64,000 nt of DNA from Moniliella sp. 'wahieum' (Eukaryota > Basidiomycota > Moniliellomycetes > Moniliellales > Moniliellaceae), in NCBI GenBank assembly GCA_003971905.1, contig RSEE01000069.1, forward strand, positions 248,001 through 312,000. The letters run 5' to 3'. Each line of letters opens with the position of its first letter. The first letter of the stretch is position 1. Both the position numbers and the translations under genes were made by a program. This document shows positions 56,201-64,000 of this stretch, piece by piece. The notes under the pieces were generated by a model. It had not been told where the DNA came from. It did not search any database and saw only the letters and a list, made by a program, of their open reading frames with translations.

Positions 56201-57601
56201 GGCGTAACCACACATATATGCAGTGCTGGATGATAACACCGCGGTCGTACCCACTTTTTGGGACCCTTATGGTAGTAATAATCCCCTATATATCCTTGGA
56301 TGGTCCACACGTTCGTCGTCCACCCTTCTGTTGTCCATCACTGTTCCTTGCCCATGGAGCGCGTGGGAGGAGAGAAGGGTACGGCATGGGCCCTGCACTT
56401 TGCGTCGGTAAGAGGCGGAAACGTTGACACGGTTAATTCTAACTGTACAATCATATAGATTGTATAAACAGGGCCTGGGCTTCCAGGAAGCCAAGGTTGC
56501 GCACGGAAAGGTGTACACACAACTCCCCTGTGGAAAGCCGTGAGAAAGAGCTGCATCGACAGTTTGAGCAAGCGGAACCGACGAAAACTCCAAGTACCAA
56601 GGAAACTCCTGACTTCACTCCATTTTCGTTCACCTCTCCGTGCTCGTGATCGGCTCCCTATTCTCGCTCTTACAGTCAGTCGGGGCCATTTCGTTGCGGC
56701 CAATTGGTCCCGGAGCAGCAGTAATAGCTCTGTGCAAGGTAATAATAGCCATGTCATGCCTGTGTTCAATTCCCCCTTTTGCGCTCTTGTTACAAATCGC
56801 GCGCTTTCCTCCGACTGTATAATCACATCTACTGACTGTGACGTCATGCCACTTCTTCCCCCGTTTTTTGCTCGCCCCCCATCAGATGTCACAAGCTCTC
56901 GGATAAGGTCTAAGGGTGTTGCCTTTAATACAGACCCAATTGAGCATATTGAGCATTGAGCCAAACACCGGTCCCCCTTGGCTTCTGCATACCGTGAATC
57001 TCGCACCTGCCAAACTCAGAGAAAGACGGCTCCGTCTCGGCTCCGGCACGCGGAATAGTGCGACATTTTGTCAATAGGTAGACGTCTAAATCTGCGAGTG
57101 TTGATGAGTACTTTGATCGGTACATTAATCTTCGTTGATGACGTCCTCGATGACGCGACACGCGTCATGCGGCACGTTGAACCTTGAGTAGAGCGGGCGG
57201 ATTGTGCCTCTACACGCCCCCTCGTACGGCCTAATAGTTCGCCGTTTATCGCCATCCTCTTGCGTCCTTGGATCGATTTGCTCACAGACCCCGTTCTGAC
57301 ATGATGCGTTGACGTTGTGGTGGAGCAGGGTGGAGCAGCGTCTATTTCCAGGAACGAAGAAGTTCGGCTCCGTCCATCTATCCGCGCATCCAAACAGTCA
57401 TATCCATAATGCACCGGTGGCACTAAAATCACACACTCATGACCCATTGTATACTGTTGCGCGAGGTGTCTCTTACATATGTTTCATGCATGTCAGCGTA
57501 GTGAGAGTCCCCTCCAGGCCCCGCCTTGGCCTGCGTACCACGCAGATGAGATGCGGGGAGAATTGGGGAGCCGGTGCTCGGTGCTCGGTGCTCAATGTGC
57601 T

Positions 57602-57630
57602 CGGTAACCGGTAACCGGTAACCGATAACC
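57602..57630. repeat. GGTAACC heptamer array
   Basis: Three CGGTAAC units and one CGATAAC, directly preceded by GGTGCTC x3 (57572-57593), a heptamer that does not obey the palindrome rule. Confidence 0.9.
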
Positions 57631-58969
57631 GGAAGGCAGGTGCGTGCGGCCGGTGGCCGATAGGTGGGGACTGGACAGGGCTAGTAGACGCTTGTCCGAC
57701 TAAGGTCCCCGGCGCTCGGTGCCGAGTAACTGGTAACTAGTGACTAATAGCTTCAAGCTTAAACGTTAAACTAGCACTGCGACACTGGGCCACCGGCATG
57801 TCTCGGCATCATCGACGGAAAACGCCACTGCTTGGGATGGTTTCTGTAGATGATTGAGATGATTGGTGGTGGATACTCGAAAATCGGACCCCTACCGAGG
57901 CCTCCACAGATCCACCTTCGACCTGCCTCATTGTCACGTGCCAGACTAGAAGCGGCCACGCACCATGCCATGTGCCATCACATGCATGTGACTGATAGGG
58001 TGTGAAATCCAGGAAACGTCCATGTGCAAACCCTAACCGTATCCACTGCCCTGGTGCTTCAAGCGTCCATCCTGTGCTGCGATCGGTGGTCTCAGGTCCG
58101 AGACAGGCGTCTGGGATCTAGAGCCTATGCCACTTGTCACACTCAGGTCTCAGAGCTTGTCCTCCCTTGGTACCTTGGTGGCCAGGGTGCTTGGCACGTT
58201 ACGGTGTCAAGCACCAGTGGTGCTCAGCTGGTCCCTGTTGGCCCACGACGCCAAGCACAGCACAGCGATCGGTGTATCGCGCATGCTGTACAGTGCTGCA
58301 TAGTACGTCATCCGTCGCCATGCATCATGCACGTCATGCGCCCTCTGTGCGCCCGAGCTCCACGAGTACCACACGCTCCAGGGTGTGATCCCGCTGTTAC
58401 ATGTTATCGATTATCGATGTCATCTATCAACGGCAACCGCCGAAGTCCAAAATCCCCGTGTAGCCTGGTATAGCCTTGTGCAGCACATTTCACACCGAAG
58501 ATGGCGGCGGTAAAGCCGATTAGCCTGGAAAGGAGAATCCGCAGGAGCTGGGGATGCAGCTGCGGGGCAAGCAAAGGGAGCAGAGTACCGACAGAAATGC
58601 GGGACTGGAAAAGGGCGAAGCGGATCAGAGTTACCTCTTGTTGCTCAATATAATTCGGTACCCTGTTCAATACGTTCAGTGCGCGAAGTACTTGTGTAGT
58701 CTAAACCTAAATTCACACGACGTTTTATTACTTAGTTTCTACTAGCTCGATCGCCTGCTCTCGACTCTCGCTTGTGCAGACGCTCGCTTCTTTTTTGGTG
58801 CGGATGATTAATGATTGATCCGTCGTTGTCACCACAATCAGTACGACTTGGTGCACGCTACGTCAGCGTGTCAGCTGTTTTGTGTGAGGGCACCGTGCGG
58901 AGTGATCTAGTGACCGGATCGACCATCGGGCGCAGCATCGACATCGACCATCGCCTGTGTCTCCAAACT

Positions 58970-59022
58970 CAAGTACTCAAGCTTCAAGCTTCAAGCTCTT
59001 CAAGCTCTTCAAGCTTCAAGGC
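58970..59022. repeat. CTTCAAG heptamer array with 9-base variants
   Basis: TCAAGCT units interleaved with two 9-base TCAAGCTCT units. Central base C, i.e. the complement-orientation of the CTTGAAG arrays. Confidence 0.88.
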
Positions 59023-59137
59023 TATATAGATTGGCTTTTCAAATTTCAGGTTTCTTCAATGGATCATCGATCGCATGTCACACACCCGAATTTGACGATC
59101 GAGGGGCGGAGTGACGATAGTGACTATAACGCGCGAG

Positions 59138-59158
59138 GCTAGTGACTAGTGACTAGTG
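59138..59158. repeat. CTAGTGA heptamer array
   Basis: Three tandem units (last one CTAGTGG). The palindromic form is AGT-G-ACT. Confidence 0.88.
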
Positions 59159-59429
59159 GCTATACATAGCGGCTAAGCGCTAAAATGAGAACCGTTGAAC
59201 TTCAACACGTTGAGAGCGTGACGTGAGTGATGCAAGGGCTAGCGCCACCAGACTCCACCGCGTGTGGCGAAGAGCGAGAGCTGTGCGAGGACGTGGTGGG
59301 AGCAGGATGGTGGCATAGAAGGGAACAGACTATAGCACAGATGGTGACATGCGTCTTCAAGTCCAGCTTCAAGCTTCAAGAGCTTCAAGGTTCAGGATTA
59401 TACGAAAGAGCGCGTCAAAGCGTCAACTT

Positions 59430-59464
59430 GTTTAACGTTTAACGTTTAACGTACTCAGTACTCA
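59430..59464. repeat. GTTTAAC x3 in phase with GTACTCA x2
   Basis: Units at 59430, 59437 and 59444 are GTTTAAC; units at 59451 and 59458 are GTACTCA. The 7-base phase is kept across the change of family. Confidence 0.92.
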
Positions 59465-59554
59465 AACAACGAAACTCAAACTCAAGCTTCAAGACTCAAC
59501 AGTCCAAAAACGTTCAACGCGTCGAAGGAACCGAGATCAATTGGAAGCCTCGGC

Positions 59555-59645
59555 CTGAGGTCACCGGTCAGGCCGGTCAGGCCGGTCACCGGTCACAGGT
59601 CAAGCCGGTCAGGCTCTGGCCTCAGCCTGAGGCCTGAGGGAATTT
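59555..59645. repeat. GGTCACC / CCTGAGG heptamer island
   Basis: GGTCACCGGTCAGGCC-type units in both orientations, then GCCTCAGCCTGAGGCCTGAGG. Confidence 0.85.
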
Positions 59646-60248
59646 CTCCCCCCACACATCACATCACGCGCCACACTTCCAGCGGAACCTTGCCCAGGCA
59701 GGATAGGGCACACTAGTACCATTGTTCGGACCTGTCCGAAAAGCGTAGGCCATACGGCATGTGACATGTGAACAAGAGGCGACAAAGTGACATGTGACAG
59801 TGACAGACGGCAGCACGTACCTGCCTCATACCCAGACTTCCCGGAGGGTACGGAACTCGGTACTTCAATGTCATACGTCACATGTCACATGATGCATGAC
59901 AAGTCACATCTCCCTCAGCGCTTCTATGCCATGTAGCAAGGAAGGTGTGTGAACGTTGTGAATAACGCGCATGCGAACACAACCGCTGCATACTGCCAAA
60001 CATGTTGATGTGATGCTTTGAAGAGAGTGGTACGCACGACAGCAGGAAACTTGGGAACTCAGGCGGAGTCCCCACCCTCTCAGGCAGAGCGCTGAATGAA
60101 CTCTCAGGGACCCAGTGACTGTGCTGGAGTATCTCGGTATCGGCCGTACCGCGTTCCCAGCCTGAAGTGCTCGTGCTCAGCTGGAGCGGTCTCGGCCTCA
60201 GTACTCGGCTCAGCGGCTCAGCGCGAGGAGCTTAACAGCCATTTTAAA

Positions 60249-61648
60249 ATGATTGAAGCGCCCCCGACTCCACCCATCCCATCCCCTCAGTCTACCAACT
60301 GCCACACTCGCCATCACGTGTATCACGCACACTACAATGACCACCTTCCTCCCAGGGCATTGTCTTCCTCGATCAAGTGATCGTTTTAATCCCCGACACG
60401 GGGAAGATCCCTGTCCCATCCCCCCCTGTCCCCTGGACATATGTGTTCCTCATAGTTGCAGAGCGTGAAACTTCTCAAGCTTTTCCAGTTGAAGCCATGT
60501 AGCCTTTGAATTTGTTTTTATAGCCCGTGCTATCCCCACTCCAATTTGCGATCGACCATCTTTACCCAGCCTTGCCCCCAGACATCCATTGGGGATCGTT
60601 GAAGGCGTGAGTCGTTTCCCATTTACGTCTCTCCTTTTGAATCCAACTGACCGCGCCGCTATTCAGTAAAAACATGACCACTCTCCTTCCCTTCGGTGCC
60701 AATCCTTTGGGCCCTCCGACATTCGAACCGACTCTCCTTGCTGATGATGTTGCGTGGGACACTTTTCTCGGGATCAAATCTACCCCGTCGCTCCTAGAAC
60801 AATCAGGGCAAATGTGGCACACCTCACTCCCACTTTCTATTTATAATACCAGCCCTTCTGTCCTCGCACAGGGCCCAGTCTCTCCCCAAAGCACCCGATC
60901 CAACACCCCTCCACTTCTTCTCCTGAGAGCCCGACCTGGTCCACGGACTGGACTGTCAGCCAGCTTACTCCATGCTCGTCCGCTACTCCAGCCACTTCCA
61001 CCCCAAAGGAGCTCAGCCCTTCCCCCAAGCCCACATCCATGCCCAAGAAGAAGAAGAAGAAGCCGTTGGGGCGCAATTTTGTCTGTACCATCTGCGGCAC
61101 CGCCTTTGCCCGCAACCATGATCTTCGTCGTCATGGTATCATCCACAAAGCCATCAAGCCTCACTCATGTTCATCGTGCCACAAACAATTCTCTCGCAAA
61201 GACGCTCTCCATCGTCATTTGACCGTTAAAACAGGCTGCCTGCGGGCCCGCAAGGCACTACTAGCCCACGCCTCCTCCCTCTCTGGGCCCATCAGCATTG
61301 ACTGGGGCAAGGAAGGGAACATCGCCAACCCCTCTCCTGCACACCCCAACATCTGCCGCCTTCATCCCTTGCCCCCGACTTGATTATTCCAGCACAAGTA
61401 TCCTATCAGATTTCGCACGGGCTCCACTCGCCTATTCCAGTTCACAGCCTCCCATCCCCTCCTGATTTCGTCTCCATCACGCCCCTACCTCGCATCTTTC
61501 TGGGCCCTCTCCCCAGGCTTTCCCCACCGAACAGACCAGCGTTCTGGATGCCCCTCTTTGGGATCATTCACTGTTTATTTCGTTTCCCAACCCGGAACAG
61601 TCTTTTCCTACGGAGCATGACGCGTTTCCCCCTTTTCAGTGGGACTGA
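60249..61648 (+). CDS. C2H2 zinc-finger transcription factor
   Basis: The best-supported part runs from 60674. An upstream exon ends PDIHWGSLKA before an intron (about 60608-60665, TATTCAG acceptor) and joins KNMTTLLPFGANPLGPPTFE in phase. A further acceptor (TTTTTATAG, near 60522) precedes that exon. A plausible first exon starts at ATG 60249 (MIEAPPTPPIPSPQS). A Ser/Pro-rich middle leads to a basic run MPKKKKKKPLGRNF, likely nuclear localisation, and two fingers: CTICGTAFARNHDLRRHGIIH (C2H2) and CSSCHKQFSRKDALHRH followed by a Cys (C2HC-like). The tail, in another frame, reads TSVLDAPLWDHSLFISFPNP and ends FPPFQWD at TGA 61646-61648, an acidic-aromatic end typical of activators. Frame breaks near 60940 and 61375. 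Confidence 0.75.
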
Positions 61649-62501
61649 AAACTCGCTGAAAGCAGGGACAAGACCGCTTTAATATTTGCGCCTCACTCCA
61701 CGGTCACACCTGATTCACACCGCACTCTACATTAATTGTGTTTCGACCTTCTCTAATATTCTCATCCACGTTACTTGCTCTGGTGCCGTACCGCCCCCCT
61801 TCAGTCGGGCACAACACCACCCTCTCCCACTCGAGGACTAATTCGTTCCTGCCTTGCATCCACTTCCCATTCAATTACCGTCGTGCTATTTTTGGACCAT
61901 CAGTCGTGTTATTACTGGACCTTCTCCCTGTTCCTCTATTCTAATCACAGTCTCTATTCTGTCTCCACCTTGCCCGTTCTCATCCCTCTAATCTTGTACT
62001 GCATCAGCGCATTCACGTCCAAATTGCTCTCATATACATTAGGGCACCATTCGGTACTGTAGTGCTATACACTTTCATGGGGAGGGCCCCGAGGGGGACC
62101 CCCCTGTAGTTTAGGGGTACAAAGCCTTGAACAGGTCAATCGGTTGTCTCGTACGTTAGGTCCTGCTCCAGATCCTGGTTGAGCGGAGCGGGCGTAGAGG
62201 CGATGGAGAGACCCTCTAGTTTGGGTGGCTGCCTGCGTGCACAAGGCCGCAGTTCAGACCCTCCGAGGTAGGAGCCGCGTCCGTATAGGTCGTTAGACCA
62301 TTTGAAGGGGTCCAGGAGCTCCGAAGTTACTCTGTTCCTCGCAACATTACCACACTCGGTACGCAGTATTTGGCGGGAACAGACAGAGTCGTAAAGAAGA
62401 GCAAGCGCTACTGATGAGAGTATTAATATAACCGCGGCTTGCAGTGCACTCGACGTAAGTCGTAAATTCGTAAGCGTAGGAGATGTCGAGAGCGGTGGCC
62501 T
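61649..62501. other. Intergenic with a tRNA-like repeat fragment
   Basis: AT-leaning 3' region of the zinc-finger gene to about 62070, then the dispersed-repeat fragment. No other gene. Confidence 0.45.
62076..62290 (+). repeat. Dispersed repeat with tRNA-like A box, copy 2 (fragment)
   Basis: GGGGAGGGCCCCGAGGGGG precedes TAGTTTAGGGG (62107-62117), a full match to the tRNA A-box consensus TRGYNNANNGG. The B-box equivalent is weak (AGGTCAATC near 62135). Downstream sequence does not match copies 1 and 3 closely. Confidence 0.5.
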
Positions 62502-63147
62502 CTATACCATCATCAGTAACGTGCTGTCTGGCGAAGATACGACAGAAGTCGACAATTCGCCGGACGCTCCAGGTTGCCTTGAACAGGAGGCAAACCCAGA
62601 CGAGGTCGTTGATAAAGTATCGCTGTGAGACGCAAAGAACATATGTAAGTTAGGTCAGTGAGAGTGCTTTTGTGCGCATGCGGGGGCGGTAATACTATGG
62701 GATAGGATAACTGTGGTAATACTGACCAGCTCAACCTGTTGTCTTGCTCTTCGGCCGCATTGCCCAGGTTGCGGACTCGGTCATGAAGGTCAAGAACGAT
62801 CGTTTGGTGACATCGGATAGTGCGTCTCAAACCTTCCAAGAAGAGGTCGATCAGGTCGCGCACGCGACGCATGGCCTGAACGGAAATCAGTTCCAAGTTA
62901 GATTGTCTGCGCAGTAATGTATCGTTTGTTGTTGTCGGAGGGCGGCATGGAATTCACTCCTGTGACGGCGTCAATGAAGCTCTGAACTTCATCACGCAGA
63001 CTTTGAGGCTCCTGCATCCAGGGTTCCCGATCACGTTGATCCTGGCATCCCGCACGCCTCCAATGGCACGGGCGTGATCTTGTGCATCGCTTGCGTCATT
63101 TTGATCGACATCTTCTGGACCATTTGCCTGCGCGCCTTCATCGTCAT
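62502..63147 (-). CDS. Small coiled-coil-like protein, unknown
   Basis: Three exons on the minus strand. ATG 63147 starts MTMKARRQMVQKMSIKMTQA. After one frame change the exon reads EPQSLRDEVQSFIDAVTG and splices in phase (intron 62957-62876, CTAAC branch) to AMRRVRDLIDLFLEGLRRTI, RCHQTIVLDLHDRVRNLGNA, AEEQDNRLS. This heptad-like helical region is followed by a second intron (62726-62623, donor GTCAGT). The last exon is Ser/Thr-rich and ends LLMMV with TAG at 62502. The regular helical exon and good splice junctions support a gene. I recognise no family. Confidence 0.5.
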
Positions 63148-63619
63148 GTTGCTGTCTCAGGGACCGTCAGGATGCGGGCGGGGGGGGCGAGACCGGATGG
63201 GGGCGGGCTCTCGTCCATGTCCGATTCGTCCATTTCGGTTGCCTGGCGAGACCTATAGGTTGTTGTTGACGGTGCGCGAGAGGGGCTCCCACGAGCATTG
63301 CCTGGACGGGATGTTGCACTTACTCTGGTGGAACGGCGGCGAGGAATGCGGGTGGGGTGTGTGTGAAAAGAGCCAGGACCAGGGGATCTTGCTGGCTCTT
63401 GTCAAGTGTGGGCTGCAGTGGGGGGGGTAGAGCAGATTGCGCCACTCACATGCGGGGGGATCCATACAACGCATACTAGGCAAGTCTTTTGCCCCTGGCT
63501 GGATTTGGATAGTCACTACTAGTCAGGGGCCTAACTGAAGAAGCACTGATGCGCTGTTGCTGCAGGGAACAGGCTGCGCCCAACATTCTCTGCACCAGGC
63601 AGTGTAAGGGTGGGCGCTG

Positions 63620-64000
63620 CCAGGGGGCCCGCCCGGGGGGTTAAGGGTAATCCATAGGAGGTCCTAAGGTCGACTCACGGTAGTTAAGCGCGTGGGCTGA
63701 TTGGTTGGCCCGAGCGGGGGGGAAAGGGACAAGGAGAAACCCTCGGCGTATAGCAGAAGTGGCCGCAAGCGTGGCAAAAGGCTGTGTGGCACAGATGAAG
63801 AACGGGGGACAGGGGAAAACAGGGAGGGCGCTTCGGGTGCGGGCAACCTAATGGAAAAGGGCACGGGATGACTATCGTCTCCAGATTGAATCTGACCCAC
63901 GACCAACTTGGGGATGGGGTTAGGAAGGCGAAACGCGCTTAGGCTTCACCGTACTTGCCAGCCCACCTTCGCCCGTGACCGGCAGTAGGCAACTGTCGCT
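63620..64000 (+). repeat. Dispersed repeat, copy 3 (runs off the edge)
   Basis: GGGGGCCCGCCCGGGGGGTT, then GGTCGACTC (63668-63676). The order of shared blocks is the same as in copy 1 up to GTGTGGCAC (about 63790), where about 400 bp present in copy 1 (48084-48480) are absent. Alignment resumes at GAAGAACGGGGGACAG and continues to the window edge. Confidence 0.7.

Larger units (their letters stand above)
53243..60248. other. Gene-poor region 53.2-60.2 kb
   Basis: No gene I can support in 7 kb. The first 0.35 kb is the 3' region of the Opy2-like gene. Heptamer arrays lie at 54045-54075, 57602-57630, 57725-57775, 58395-58420, 58970-59022, 59138-59158, 59360-59470, 59555-59645 and 59755-59905. 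Between 54.1 and 57.5 kb the DNA is unremarkable, AT-leaning and without long frames. Confidence 0.5.

Overview
This window is nuclear DNA of a fungus, most likely a Dikarya member and perhaps a basidiomycete. The evidence is short GT-AG introns (about 49-100 bp, one of 158 bp) with CTRAC-like branch sites, GC-rich exons, a fungal endopolygalacturonase, an Opy2-like membrane anchor, a Vps1/Dnm1 dynamin and a Ty1/copia retrotransposon. There are no operons. Almost every conserved gene is interrupted by small frameshifts, and the ones I could place are mostly a single missing base. I read this as uncorrected sequencing deletions rather than pseudogenes, because essential genes (NOG1, Ran, dynamin, ILV3) are affected. 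Coordinates of multi-exon genes therefore span several frames.

Region 1-28.6 kb is gene-dense. In order: a protein disulfide isomerase 5' part (-), an NR2C2AP-like discoidin protein (-), Dus4 tRNA-dihydrouridine synthase (+), Vps1/Dnm1-type dynamin (-), Hbs1 ribosome-rescue GTPase (-), Ebp1/PA2G4 (+), a small membrane protein (-), Nog1 60S-assembly GTPase (+), Ran GTPase (-), D-2-hydroxyglutarate/D-lactate dehydrogenase (+), endopolygalacturonase (-), Ilv3 dihydroxy-acid dehydratase (+), an inosine-uridine nucleoside hydrolase (+), an unrecognised protein (+) and a polyglutamine-rich protein (-). Dus4, Hbs1, Ebp1, Nog1 and Ran make the first 15 kb notably rich in translation, ribosome-assembly and export genes.

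Region 28.6-60 kb is gene-poor and repeat-rich. It holds only the tRNA-splicing endonuclease subunit Sen2 (-), a large Ser/Pro-rich protein (-), a complete copia element (41269-46673, with 160/159-bp LTRs and a 5-bp target duplication) and the Opy2-like gene (+). The rest is littered with short tandem heptamers. Most of these units share one rule: three bases, one free central base, then the reverse complement of the first three. At least fifteen different heptamer families obey it. I consider this the most unusual feature of the window.

Region 60-64 kb has a C2H2 zinc-finger transcription factor (+), a small coiled-coil-like gene (-), and copies of a dispersed repeat that starts with a GC-rich block and carries tRNA-like A-box and B-box motifs. 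A related copy lies at about 47.9-48.9 kb.
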